Assembly (NCBI RefSeq): GCF_003254395.2
Contig: NC_037638.1
Coordinates: 4,640,001 to 4,704,000, forward strand
Direction of reading: 5' to 3'
DNA length: 64,000 nucleotides
DNA from: Apis mellifera
Taxonomy: Eukaryota; Arthropoda; Insecta; Hymenoptera; Apidae
Below, piece by piece: positions 47,701-60,450 of this stretch (the first letter of the stretch is position 1; every line of letters starts with the position of its first letter). A model generated the notes under the pieces. It ran no database searches. It was not told the DNA's origin and was given only the letters and a program-made list of their open reading frames with translations. The position numbers and the translations under genes were made by a program.

Positions 47701-50700
47701 AGATAAATGTAATATATTTAGTTAGTTATAACAACGTAATTTGTCAAGAATTTTTACGAGAAGTTGTTTTACGAAGATTTGAGAAAAATATTGAACTTTA
47801 TGGAATAAATGTTCGATTATTAAATATTATTGTAAGTTAATAAACATAACCTATATTTTTATATATCAACTCTTTACTTTAGCTTTTCATCAAAAATCTA
47901 TTCTTTAAAAGTATTCTTCTTTAAAAGAATACATTATTAATAGTATAACATTATATTCGTAAAAAAATTTGTCAAAACAATCATGTCTTTTCATTAATTC
48001 CAATATCGATTTATCGTATCTTCGTAATTTCAAATTCGTATACTCGAAATTATCGGCTCCCCTGGGATGTTTAGGAAATCGTCGAAATCACGACAGTAGG
48101 CAGAAAATGTAGATTACCTCCGGGTCGCGGAGCATCGTGCATCTCGAATTCGATACCTTTCTCAGGAGAGTGTAGGCATTCGCATTTAAGTGCCATTAAG
48201 GCAGAAACGATAAGGTCGTGATTAAAGCAGCGGCCGATTCGGTGTCGCGGAGCATCGGCCACACTGAATTAAGAGAACCGGAATTCCGACGCTCTGGCAT
48301 CGCTAATAGAGCGATTTCTGTTTCATTCCGCTCGTTTGAAATTCTGTGTCTTTTTCCTTTGTTGTACTCTATTTTTTCTTTTTTTTTTTTTTTCTGATCC
48401 ATGAAACGATATCCGCGAAAGAGATCGTGGCAAAAGCAGAGAATAATGGCGAATATTTATTAATTTAAAAGATTAATCTAAAAGACACCCGTTCACTGGT
48501 TGAAAAGCACTGACACACGAGGGTGGACCAAAGAAAGAGAATCACAGCTGGTTTCGAACCTTACGAGGCGAATTCTTTAGTCCGATGGAACACTGGCGGT
48601 ATTTGCTTGTGCAACGGCAACCACGCACACATGTATCAGTATTTTCGTGATCTTTGGTAAAAAATATCGAGAATATTGAGATAAATGAATAAAATTTTCA
48701 TTATAAAAGAAAACAAAAATTGTATATTTAAAAATTCGATGCCGCATTAATTATAATTTTTAATGGTAATTAAATGTCTGAATTTAATATTATTTGGTAT
48801 CCGACTATTAAAAGAAAGCTATATGATTTAATATTCAACTTCGCAATAGTTAGGTTAGGTTATTTGATTCGATTACAGAAACTTATAGATTTGAAAATAT
48901 TCGCGAATATTCGAGAGCTTCGATCAAAAATATATTTTTTTTTTTACCTTCATGGACTTGTAATGAGAAAATGTCAGTTGAGATGTCCTTTATTCGTTTC
49001 CAACCTCAACGTCACAAGGTGACTCGCAACTCGCGCGCGAGTATGCGAGGTTACACGTATAAATCCGGAGATGTGAATAGCCGACTATACGCGTGAGGTC
49101 CAAAGAAGAAAAAAAAAACGAGAATCAAAAAGAAGGATACATCGCAAGACATTAATCACCCACTGGCGAACATCTCGAATATGCGACTAAGAATATCTGT
49201 TCGTATATCGGGAATATCTGCACCCACGTGACAACCACGTGACTCGAATAGAGTATCTTTCTTTTAGTAAAATCTTTAGTAAAATCGTAATCACGTTTTT
49301 CAATTTATTGACTTTTTTAAATTTGCCACTTATTATTATTTTTAAAAGTAAATAAATTTATTTGATACGATGATTTATTTAAGAAATTATAAAAAAATCC
49401 TATAAGTCGAATTAAATTAGAGATCTAGATCGAAAATCGAATACGATAGATCGAAACTTCCAAAATGCTTTTTAAGGAATATTTATTTCATTAAAAATCA
49501 AGAAATTTTTATTTCTGAAAAGAATCAAATTCAGATTGAATAATTATAACAATTATAATAATTTTTACATGCAAAATTTTTTTCCTTTTTATTTCTAGAT
49601 TAAAATCGCCAGATGGCGATTCATATCATTTCGTGTTTTACCCTAGAACGAATTGGCAATCGTGATTGTAAGAATTAATTGTGACACACTTCTGTCAAAT
49701 GGATTCTATAACCTTAATTTATACAATACTTTTTATTTTTAAATGATATTCTATATTACCGCATAATTTCAATAATTTCGTAATTTCAATACGTAAACAG
49801 AATGAACGATTTGTTTCTTTAACAACAGAAAAGGTAAGCCACTGAGACCATTTTGGCGAGTCACGAAATCGTAATTCAGAACGATATCTTTTAAAATCTA
49901 TCCCAAAGGACTTGTACGAACCCTTTGAAACTAGCTTGCTCGATAGGGTGCCCGAGATATCTGTTATTCTAATGTCAGCGTACTGTACAACCGTTCCGTA
50001 AGTCGAACAAATGATCGTTTCTTCCAGGAGCTCCCGAATAGTAGTCGAGAAATGTCCTCTTAAGCTTGGCTTTGCTCACCGATTACGTATCAGTAGGGTG
50101 TCTTTATCGATTTCGATCAGTTGTGAATATTATTGGATTCATCGATAATCCTTCGTGTTGCTTCTGCATCATGGGACGACTGTCCCCTCTTAGTCGATTA
50201 TGGATTGCAACTGAATGATGGAACACTTTGATTTGATGAACGAGGTATAGTCAAATCTCTCTTCATAGTTTAAATCTCGAAAAAATAAATATTTAAATAA
50301 GAAAAATTTAACAAATAAAAAATACAATGATTCTAAACAAAATTAATATTTTTTCAATTTAAGGTTAGGTTCAGTTGTACGAAGGAAAGAAAATAAATGT
50401 TGCGATGGAAAATTGATTTAAGAATATATATTTTATTATGTACAAAATTTGTTTATTTAAACAAATGAAAGGAAAAAAAATGTTACTTAAATTTATGTAA
50501 AAAAAAAAAAACAAACTACTACTCTATTTATGACCATTTCATAAATAGACTTTTCAATGATTGCACTTATGATTAAAATCAACTAAATTAAATATATGGA
50601 TTACAAATTTGAACTAATCTAGCCAAATTTAGCCGAATTAAAAAAAGATGACCATCTCTAATTATTTTGCTTTGAATGTTTATTTATTTTGATTTGAATG

Positions 50701-53700
50701 TTTAAAAAACAAAATATTTCAAATGAATACAAATAAATTTAACTTCCTATATCATCATGTGCAAAAAGTATGTATATGTATCATATTGATTCCTTTTTCA
50801 AATTTTATTTTAAATTAAAACTGCATTTTTACATTTAATTATATCATTTTTACCGATATTAAATAGTTCATTTATTGCATTTTAGTGATTCTTAATTAAT
50901 AAATATTTAAATCAACATAAAAAATTGAAATTCAATTATAATTTGAATTCTTATTAAAAGTAAATTAAAATAAAAAATTATAGAGGATTAATCAATTGCA
51001 TACAAAAAGATTATATAAATCACGAGAGTCTAGAAACACAAGTTTCCTCGTAATCTAAGAAATAACTAAGATTAAAGGTAAGCCTGAGAAATAAATAGAA
51101 ACCAGTCTTACAAACCGTACTTACAAGGCGTAGTCGTGTCTGCAATAAAGCCGCATCCCTCGAAGGAAACAGGAGTGCTGATCGTGCAGTGGCCTAGCAC
51201 AGGCGCAACATTTCAGACATCTGGAATGCCAGGTACGACCCCCTACACAGAGGACAGTGCGCTCGCGTACGCTTTCCCCGCAACCACCACAATCCATTTC
51301 CATTCCATCGTGGCTGTCGTTACTCGTGATATTGGTACCGGACTTCTTAATATTCACATTATTATTGTTTGTGTTGACGTTGTTGTTATTTGAACAAAGG
51401 ATGCCGTCCGTACACTCTGTCTCTGTTTCGATCTCGGTCTGAAATAAATTATTAATATTTTATTTTTAGTTATAATATTTTATTTTTAGGAAATCTATAT
51501 TAAAATCCTCAGTTTTTTAAAATTTTGCATTATGTATGAAACATTCTATTGTGAAAAATTTAAATTAAAGTTAAGAAAAATAAATAAATATGGATTTAAA
51601 TGATTGAAGATTTAATTATTATAAATTTTTCAGATTTGAAAATTTGGGAATAAATTATGGATTGGACAGTTTCAAATTATGGATTTTTTAAATTTATCGA
51701 TAATGCTGTAATTAAAATTTGAAATTTTCGTCTCTTTGGCATTTATTTATTAATATTAAAGAATTTAATTTTAAATCAGTAAGTATATAAAACCAATATT
51801 CTCAACAAATTTATGAGAAATTCATAAAAGTTCATTATTTAAAATTAAAAATTAAAAGGAAAGAGAATGCACATAGATAGTATTAACAAGAAACTTCAAA
51901 AATACAAGAAATAATTCTCCTAGACAACTTAATTAACAAAGCAACTAACCCAGAGGAACCAGTTTTGCCTACAATACTATTCTCTGCTAATTTTTCATCT
52001 TCTCACATGGTTTACAACCTACGTGTATACACTCCACTACCTTCTACCCTCTTAAGTTCTACAAACATCTTGTATAAACCAACACAAACGCAATTCCTTC
52101 AATAAACCTCTCAAACAGCTGCTACAAGTCAGTGCACAGTGTCATCGTGCAATTTACCACCACGGCCATGTTATATCAAGTTATATTGGAATTGTGAGAA
52201 AGAACCGTGCCACGGTATTAACGTTATTAGAACCGAGAATTTGTTAAAATTTGTTGACCAGTGAATTAGCATGCTCGTTCAATTCATAAAAGTGTCAACT
52301 TGCACTTGAACAAAGTCTGCGCTGTATTTCATACATAGAAAGTTATTTTGAATTTCTTGAAATCTTCAAATATCAATATTTTATATAATCACCTTATGTG
52401 ACTATTATAATAATAATAGCCATATTATTGACAAAGTGTTCCCAAAAATATCAAATTCACATCATTCATTCTTAAATAATATTTTTATAAAAAGAGATAT
52501 GCAAGACTCAGTCCTGAGAAATATCATTTTCTCATCACCATATAATTCAACCTGGACTATGTAACCATAAATTTCTCACAACATATGAGAATCAAAATTT
52601 TTTCATCTGATTTCATAGTTATGACATGCAACACACTACGACCGTTTCCGGGTATGGAATATACAAAAAGGTTGGCTGCGGGCTCCAAATCTCAATTAAT
52701 ACTCGGCAAAGTGAAATAATAAACGAGCGGACGGCCGCCGGCTGATAAATGACGCCGCTCTGGGCATGATCCCTTCTCGATCACCGGCTTGGACCAGTGT
52801 TCACGATTCGCATGACTACGCACACATCGTGCATCGAACATGCGTGCACGCGAAACGACCTTTAGGAGAGGCGCAAATTTGTTCATTGTGGGCCTCTTGA
52901 GATTTAAGCGACAGACACGCCCCTAGGGACCCATAGGTAATAGAGCTTCCTTTTAATTGAACGCGTAACATGGTAGAAATTTTATAAATTTCGATATTGA
53001 TTTCTTTCAGTGGAGATTTTTAATCTGAAATGTTGAAAAATGTGAATAAATAATAAATATAGATGAATATTTTATTACTATGCATATTTTTTAAATTGTT
53101 GATAAATAGATGAATATAAAATTTTTATTTGAAATAAAATTTTGTTATTTTTTTATAAATATTATTATTTTAAAGTATAGAACATATTTTTTAAAAGAAT
53201 TTATTCTTTGCAGATTTCATTTCTATTGGTACTTAAATTAAAAAGTATCTTTTAATTGAAGATGTAATATTTTCTATGCCATTATTTAAATTTTAAAATA
53301 ATATTATGAACATCATATGTTAATTATATATATCTGACTTCAGAAAAAATTTCAAAAATAATTCACGATTCATTCACTAAACTACCTGAAACTATTGCTT
53401 TAAAATTAAATCTGAAACGGATCTATGAATGGACCATGCTCAAGAAACTAATTGATTGAATGCACGAGAGATATCCCGGCCTTCTCTCGTTTAATTAATT
53501 AGGCTCGGTCGTGAGAGTAATCGAGGGATCTCTTCTCATCGCCAACTATAAACCGGAAAGAGGTTCCTATAAGATTAACCGCGCAAAATCTTTGAATGTC
53601 GTCCGTAAAATTTACAGACGATATATTAATTTACATTAGTATAATATTCGGAAAGATTTATCGTTCGACTCGATAATTGGATTATTAAATTCGAAAAATT

Positions 53701-54126
53701 TGTTAATAATCTTAAATCAAACGATCTGACAAAATTATCAAATAAAATAAATCATAAATTTAAAATATATATAAAAAAAAAATAAAAATTAAAGAGTCAA
53801 AAAATATTTACGAACATGTTTAAAAAAAATTAAAACTTTATTTCAAAAACTAATTTATCTTTTTAAATTTTAAAAAATTAAAAGCATTATATCTATATTT
53901 ATATTTATAATAACACTAAATTTCTCACTAAATAAAATCTAATATTTAAAAAAAAAAAAGAATTGTATTCTCTTATAAAAGCATGATCATCGATTAAAAT
54001 TCATCCTTTTAATTGTCGTTCATTAGTCAAGAACCGCTTGAACCAAACCTGTATAAGTAAGTACTAGGGGTTTCGACTGCGATTAATTGACAATCGAACG
54101 ACACGATGCAGCTGATTTGTCTTTTT

Positions 54127-54158
<32 letters not shown>

Positions 54159-57100
54159 TCAGTCCAGTCTCTGTTGTTAGAGGAGCAGAGAACAACAGGG
54201 GGATAAAAACAACGAAGGGAAAGAGAGAAAGTCATTGTGAGTGCGTAGAGAGATAAACGCAAAGATAACGCGTATCTGATCTGTATGCAATTTTTTTCTT
54301 ATCAGTGTGTCATGGCACACACATGCTTGTACATATATACCTGTGCGTTATACAAGTGCGTGTATGCAAGTATAGGTTATGTTTTACCTCGATAATATTA
54401 ATTGGTACACGAGTAATTCACAAAGGTTATTGTTCGACCCAGCATGCAATCAATGAGTTAATTACATTATGTCTTTCGATTTATTCTATGTTCACATATT
54501 TATTTCTTTTTTAACTGGACAACAGATATATAAAACTTGTTTTGTATCACGTTTTAATCAAAATGTATACAGGTATAATGAAACACAATATAATTTCAGA
54601 AAATAACAACCAGAGACCTCTTGCGGATTAATTTAACAACTAATAGCATTAATAATTTAACGAGTTATATTTTATAATTTTTTCTTTTCTCATTAAATAA
54701 GATAATGAAAAACTTATAATTGCTAAAATTTATACATATAAAAATTTGTTATTACATTTTTTTATTATTAACCTTATGTTATGCAGTAAAGAGTTAGTTC
54801 TTAGTAAGTACTCAGTTATTCAACACATAAAATTATTTAAAAATAGGTTAAAAAGTTTTTGAAAAATCAAAAAAAAAATTTCAAATGAAAAATCGAATCA
54901 ATTTTGATCGAGAATAATTCTTCCTAACAATTTTTTTACTTCAATCAAAATGATGTTTCAGTTATTTGATTAGAAAATCGCATTAGAATAGCAAAAATTA
55001 TACCTGATGTGCGACACGTTGTATTAATCGATGGTGTTATGTCGAAGAGAAACGTGGCTCGATTTCCGAGGGAAGATCGAAATGCCAGAAGGTATAAATC
55101 ACAGGTGGGAAATTCAACTTTGCCTTCGGCAGATCATAAATCAATGACCGTCCAGTTAAACGTGAAATGATTACTGACCGACGGTAAAAAGAGTGACAAG
55201 GAGAGAAAGGATAGAGAGAGGAAAATGAAAACGAAAAAAGACAAGACTATGTAGTATCTTCGAAATTGGCTGTCGTCGACGTTGTCTTTCTCGAGGTGTC
55301 GGTTGTGCAACGGCTCTTTTTTTTTTTCGACGATTCTTCCCTTCACGGTTTTTCAGATAATTGGTGTGTTCAGAAATTCACGTGTGTTCAATGTTCGCGT
55401 ATTTAACTCAACGATGATGGATCGAAGAGAGATTTTATGATTTGAAATATATGATAGAATCTTCTTTATCGAACAGGTTATTTTTTTCAGTTCTGTTTTT
55501 AATTCTCTCGTTCGCGAAAATTGAATATTCAATCGTGAACTATTCCATGCATTGGATAATTTAAAAAAAAAATTTATTCCATATTTTTTTATTTATTTCA
55601 TGAACCATTCCTTTTTTGGTTGTATTTATGATTCATATGATTTCATATGTTCAGTATTTTTTATTTTATTTGTTTTCTTTTCAATTTTATTATTCCACAC
55701 ATATTTACAAAAAAATAATGTACACGTATAGCATTTATTGCTGATTTATTGCAATATTAATATATTACTGTCTCAAGTCACTCACTCGTAGCTATTAAAT
55801 CTCAATCGTGTTTAATCATAAATTCCTATTATCACGTAATAAACTACACGATGAAAATATTGTATAATACCTACTTGAATGTTGCATTATATAATTGCAG
55901 TTCATTAATTCCATTGTTTGAGAACGAGACGCTGTTCACGCTTCGTTTGTCAAATTTAATCTCAAAAGTATATATTCAATATACGGTGATAAAGATTATA
56001 CAAATATTTATTCAATTTTCCCTCTTGTTGATTCCTGATTATTTGTCAATCATAATTCTCCACAATCTCATTGTTTCAAGCGTTAAACCATAAAGTAGGT
56101 ATTTAAATAATAAAGTAGAACACTCATGATCCTATAATATTTTTAATTGAATTAAAAATGTATTCTAACAACAGATTCTATTTTTTAATTGCATATTAAT
56201 TAATTATTAACTAATTTTAATTAAATATTTTTCATTAGACATAATTATATGTAATTCATTATGAAAACTACTCTATGAAATATATAAATTAAAAAAAAAG
56301 TTAAATTAGAATTTTAAAAATTTTATAAATTTTTCTATAATAAATCTATCGAAATAAATTATTATTGATATCTATGTTTATTAATTTCGAATCTAAAAGA
56401 TTCAATAATTGAGTGAGTGCAAAATTAACAATAATAATTAATTAAATACAAAAAAAAAATGTAAAAAAAAAATGGATATCAAAGAATTTTTTAATTACAC
56501 AATGATTGCACAACAAAAGAATCGAAGAAGAAAGAAAAAGAATGTAAAAAGAAAGAATAGAATGAAACATTTCAATGATCATAGGATTTTACAATGGCGT
56601 TCCTGGCGTTAAGGCGATCCACAAAAAGGCGAGTCCACAAAATTCAAGGGATAATTTACAACAGGTCGAAATTCGTCGTTTCTCTTTAAGTACCCTGAGG
56701 ACCCGTCTTAAAAGAAAAAATAAGAATATCTTTTTCCGAAAAACTCGATTAATAATTAATCTAACAGATTTGAATAAAAATATTTACAATTTCAAAAAAA
56801 ATTTTCTCATTAATCACAATCCAATAAGCATAATGATACGTTCCATATATTATGTAAACACATAAACATATAAACACATCGATAAATGTATAATTTTATA
56901 ATTTATCTTATATATATATTCCAATTTCAAAATCCACAAGTATCTAACCTTATGGAGTCAATTAATACAAAATCAAATCTTCATTGAAATAAAAAAAAAA
57001 AATGAATTCTTCGATCGATCTTTTTTGTAGGTGGATCTCCGAAGAACGCAATCAGCGAGTAGTTAGGAAGAATAATAGGAGTCATTTTTTATTGACCAGC

Positions 57101-57484
57101 ACTTCGAGGCGACGGAGATGAGCTGACAAAGTGAGAAATGCCAGGGTGAAGAGGTCAAACGGACCTCACTATCGACTACCGGACACCTAAGATCCTCGTA
57201 TACATTCGTCACTTGGCTACATGGATATTTAATGCCACAGGTGAGTAACATTCCTAATGATTTATCGTTCCTTATACGCTTCGCCAATGATTGTAAATAA
57301 TTTTTCGATTGTAATATTTTAAAATTATCTCGATCCGCGTATCGATCCGTTCTATAAATATTTTTTTTTTTTTTTTTAGGAGAAAACGTTACTTCTTCTC
57401 GAAGTTTGCGTTTTTATATCTGACGTTTAGTATGTATATCGTAATAGTAGTAAAATAATAAAATTTCAATCTACTCACCTTCAT
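44502..57484 (-). CDS. Awh: LIM-homeodomain transcription factor, Arrowhead family, gene B
   Basis: Four coding exons in transcript order, 57484-57479, 51438-51125, 45477-45023 and 44710-44502, sum to 984 nt (327 aa) with all phases matching. Order: Met-Lys start; Asn-rich leader; LIM1 (about 52-105); LIM2 (about 113-166); homeodomain (about 193-252); tail with LTP repeats. LIM2 and homeodomain are identical in protein sequence to gene A, with many synonymous differences. The role should be the same class of TAAT-binding, Chip/LDB-recruiting nuclear factor. Separate promoters, leaders and tails suggest divided expression or partners. It could be the true Arrowhead orthologue or the derived copy; I cannot decide from the window. 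An in-frame ATG at 57517 would add eleven residues (MRFKKFLERRK). Confidence 0.88.
45023..45477 (-). CDS. Awh: Awh gene B coding exon 3 (LIM2 + homeodomain)
   Basis: A single uninterrupted exon holds LIM2, an acidic linker (SSSEDCDSEHGG) and the whole homeodomain. In gene A the same region is split by a 252-bp intron. The acceptor is TTTCAG|AACGTTC and the donor CCAAA|GTGAGT, phase 1. Confidence 0.95.
45478..51124. other. Awh B intron 2
   Basis: About 5.6 kb without exons. Mixed-composition islands lie at 45700-46080, 46370-46600, 46860-47290, 48050-48310, 48480-48640, 49000-49260 and 49640-50230, in AT-rich spacer. The 46930-47200 block (GGCGCCACC, GGCGGGCCCTATAAG) is the most promoter-like. 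Confidence 0.4.
48060..48300. promoter_or_regulatory. Intronic island with a 14-bp direct repeat
   Basis: GTCGCGGAGCATCG occurs perfectly at 48124-48137 and 48244-48257, 120 bp apart, in complex non-coding sequence with TTAAGTGCC and TAAGGC words between. Probably a regulatory module. Confidence 0.35.
51125..51438 (-). CDS. Awh: Awh gene B coding exon 2 (LIM1)
   Basis: Acceptor TTCAG|ACCGAG begins TEIETETE, parallel to TEVEDM in gene A. An Asn-rich leader (CSNNNNVNTNNNNVN) follows, then LIM1 (CGGC...HSRC..CCAC...CRHD). The donor TT|GTAAGT is phase 2, as in gene A. The start is not the internal ATG at 51357; the frame runs back to the acceptor. Confidence 0.93.
54126..54160. repeat. (CTTT)n microsatellite
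   Basis: About eight CTTT units in intron 1 of gene B. Confidence 0.95.
57031..57240 (+). ncRNA. Possible non-coding exon antisense to Awh B intron 1
   Basis: A 210-bp mixed-composition segment is bounded on + by TTTTTTGTAG and by ACAG|GTGAGT, a textbook acceptor and donor. All three + frames contain stops, so it would be a non-coding (lncRNA) exon. Chance occurrence is quite possible. Confidence 0.2.
57479..57484 (-). CDS. Awh: Awh gene B coding exon 1 (two codons, Met-Lys)
   Basis: ATGAAG followed by the donor GTGAGT, joining in phase 0 to ACCGAG at 51438 (MKTEIE). Same architecture as gene A. An in-frame ATG at 57517 gives an alternative longer N-terminus. Confidence 0.65.
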
Positions 57485-58240
57485 CTTCCTTCGTTCCAGA
57501 AATTTTTTGAATCTCATAAACTTCCTCTTTCCGATTCCATAATCATCGAACAATCAAAAAAAAAAAAAAGTTTCTTAAAAACAAATACACGTGCTACAAT
57601 ATTATACCCTCCATACACGAAGTCCGAAATATTCACATCACTCGAAGCATAATTGTAAAACTGAAACTCGCGCTTCAACGATTCAACTCTTTCGAAAATA
57701 AATTTGAGAAATTGAGAAAAATCAAAAACAATCACAAAAGGCAAAAGAAAAGATTTTATTGTCGATCAACTGAAAGATCGAATAGAATCACACGAAATAT
57801 ATCCTGTCCCGATCCGTGGCCCGGGAAAGACTGGCATCCTCGATTCTGCCCCTTCCACACGTCGCTCGTTCACACACACACGTTCGCTCGGTTTCTTTGC
57901 ACAGCTTCTACTCCGATGCATTCGCTCGTTCCATATATGTATACGATTTGAGCATGTGTACGGGACGCTGCAACGTGGAGGGGATTCGTGTTGCGTGACT
58001 CGACTCGGGGTTGTTCGTGGCACTAGGTGGCACAGAAATGACGCTTTTCAAGACGAAGACTTCTGAAACGAGAACGAAGCTCCGCCTATTAGAACACGCC
58101 CATGTTCCACTGCGCTCCGCTGGAACCCCTGCTATCGTAAAGTTCCGAGGTTGATAGAGTGGGGGCGATCGCGATTCTCTGGAAGCGAATCACACGGGAA
58201 TGGAATTTCTGCGGGCAACGTGTTTCTCGTAGCGGTGTCA
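57485..58240 (-). promoter_or_regulatory. Awh: Leader and promoter region of Awh gene B
   Basis: Immediately upstream is an AT-rich leader. A CpG-rich block then runs from about 57770 to 58220, with a CACGCCCA box at 58095-58102. The promoter probably lies in this block. In the leader, ATG 57546 or 57540 opens a short upstream frame (ending MESERGSL) that stops at 57514. Its TGA overlaps the ATG at 57517 that is in frame with Awh. Confidence 0.4.
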
Positions 58241-60080
58241 ACTCTTCCTATTTTATTATTTTCTCTCCTTTCTTTCTCTCGATTCCGTCTCTCACTTTCT
58301 ATTTCTTCCCACTCCTCATCGTCTTTGAAGTTCTCTTACATTTTCTCATAAAGTTTTCTCGCACCTACAGTTTCCATTCTTTTTTATTCATTTTAGCGTA
58401 GGATTATTTGTTTCTTCTTAGAGTTTTAAGAATCGCATTTTTTTTCGTTCGTTTGAGAAATATTTTCTTTTTTTCTTGTATTATATTTAACCTCAATTTT
58501 TATTAATACTATTTTAGAAATTCTTGCAGTCATTTTTTTTATAAATTATTTATGTTTAATTGTTTATCACGTTTATAGTTAAGGAAATATGCTTTAAAAA
58601 AAATTCATGTAGATATTCGTATCATTCCTCCTTTATAGAATGTTGATTATTCCGCTAAATATATACATAATCAATACCTCCTTGATTTCCTGAAACATTA
58701 ACATCTGCATGTGACAATCAAGTGATTACGTGTACTTTTCGAAAAATTATCCATCAATCATGCTCATAAAGTTTTTTTTTTAATAATCGATAATATATAC
58801 TAAATGTCACGTATTGGAAATTACACAATTCATGAATCATGCAAATCACTTCGAACAGGAAAAAGAATAATTTTATTGTTTCCGATAAACGATTTTGTTT
58901 TTGATAATCATTTTATTGTTTTCAATAAACAATTTTAATATAATTGTCAGTTTAATAAATTATATGTCTCAATCTCGTATAATTTACATCTATAATCATA
59001 GGGAAAAAGAATCTCAAATTATTATCTTAGTAAATAAAGTAGTATATATAATTAATAAACGTTTTATAATCTACTTTATAGGCATAGAAAAAAATACTAG
59101 ATCAGAATAGTATCTATGATTAAAAAACTTCTGTTCTCTAAAGCAAGGTCAAAACTTGTGACTCGGTTAAGCGTTTAGTTACGGTTTACCCTTAGAGGGT
59201 CCACTATCCCCTTCCAGCATATTTACGTGTGGATATATATTTTATATTCCCTCCGTTCCTTTTTATTTTCGATGAGTTTGGGTTCTCGAAGAGGTTCGAG
59301 CACCTGTTTGTATTTCTGCTCCGCCGACACATAAATCATTCTCGAATGGACTAACGCCTTTTATCACTGCTATATCCCTCTCCTCTGCATCATCCTCTTC
59401 TATCGAAATGATGCGAGTAGATACATAGACGTATATATACGAGGTCCTAGATTCGTATACGCCCACACCTAAAATGAATATGAATTTTTTCTTCGGTTTC
59501 AAAACCCGAGAAAAACTGTCAAACGGATTTTCGGCCCTTATCCACTGTCTTTTTATTGCCATTCTATCGACGTACGCGCCTGTGTATCCGTAAAATTCAC
59601 TGTTTCTTGAATTATATGCCTCGAAATGGAAAAAAGGCATCGATAGAAATAGGTTAGAGTTAGTATGTTTGGATTACATCCATTAGACAATTTTTTAATA
59701 TTACATTTTTTGCTATCATATATCATATCCTTTTTCTTTCAACGAATACTGCTTAATTTTTTATTCAAGGTTATGCATAATTTAAAAAGCAATTACATTT
59801 ACTCATTAAATTTTTTTCATATTGTATAAGAGTATAATACTAACCTAAAAATAAACTTCAATGTTTATGTTCATATTAATCATCAATTCTAATATAGATG
59901 TACAGATGACAAATGCTGATCACTTTCAATATCTCTTTCTTCTAAAAGTATCAAAGGAACAAGAAACGAATTCTCTTCATTTATCGTCACATTCCTCCAG
60001 TCTCCAAGTTGTACTTAATATTTTCAAGATAAATGCGCGTTATATGTTTTCAATGGAATCACGATACGCCCTCTATTTGT
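58241..60080. other. AT-rich spacer upstream of gene B
   Basis: No gene supported. A mixed-composition island lies at 59120-59640. A 125-codon frame on the - strand there has no recognisable character. Confidence 0.45.
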
Positions 60081-60450
60081 TAATATCATCGTAGGCGCGT
60101 GTGCGCATGCTTGCGAATCTCGCGCGTGCAATCGCGACGCGATACGGACGTATAGGTTAAGTGTGTAAACGACGTTCACGCGTGCGAGAAGAAGCAACAG
60201 GGGCCGTCGTACCCGCGATCGGCAGGATACGGGCCATTAGTAACGCTTACCCGGCATAAAGCGAGAAAAATGGCGGTCGAATTATTCCGCTAGTGGGACC
60301 GAAAACGAACAAAGGTTCCTACCTCGCGAGGACACGCGGAGGATCCTTCAAAAAGAAACCACGGGGTTCCAGCGATGCCGATTCTTACTAAGGGGACAAT
60401 CGTCGCATTAATCGATACTATCGAGAATCCTGTTCCGCGATCGATGTCTC
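60081..60450. promoter_or_regulatory. GC/CpG-rich island, candidate enhancer
   Basis: A dense CpG block (GCGCGTGTGCGCATGC, CGCGACGCGATACGG) lies in AT-rich spacer about 2.6 kb upstream of the gene B start exon. It is non-coding in all frames beyond short runs. Confidence 0.35.

Larger units (their letters stand above)
51439..57478. other. Awh B intron 1
   Basis: About 6 kb. Mixed islands lie at 51940-52200, 52620-52960, 53390-53600, 54000-54370, 55000-55370 and 57000-57260; the remainder is AT-rich. No exon on the - strand is supported. Confidence 0.4.

Noticed and set aside
48540..48640. tRNA-like B box GGTTCGAAACC on -
   Set aside because: The flanking bases do not form a T stem, and I find no matching acceptor stem or A box at the right distance.
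48948..48953. ATGAAG|GTAAAA on -, a candidate start exon for gene B
   Set aside because: It lies downstream of the LIM1 exon, and its phase 0 end does not fit the phase 2 acceptor of the LIM2 exon. 57484 fits both position and phase.
59263..59640. 125-codon frame on -
   Set aside because: No recognisable feature and no splice signals that extend it. It is within the range expected for a mixed-composition island.
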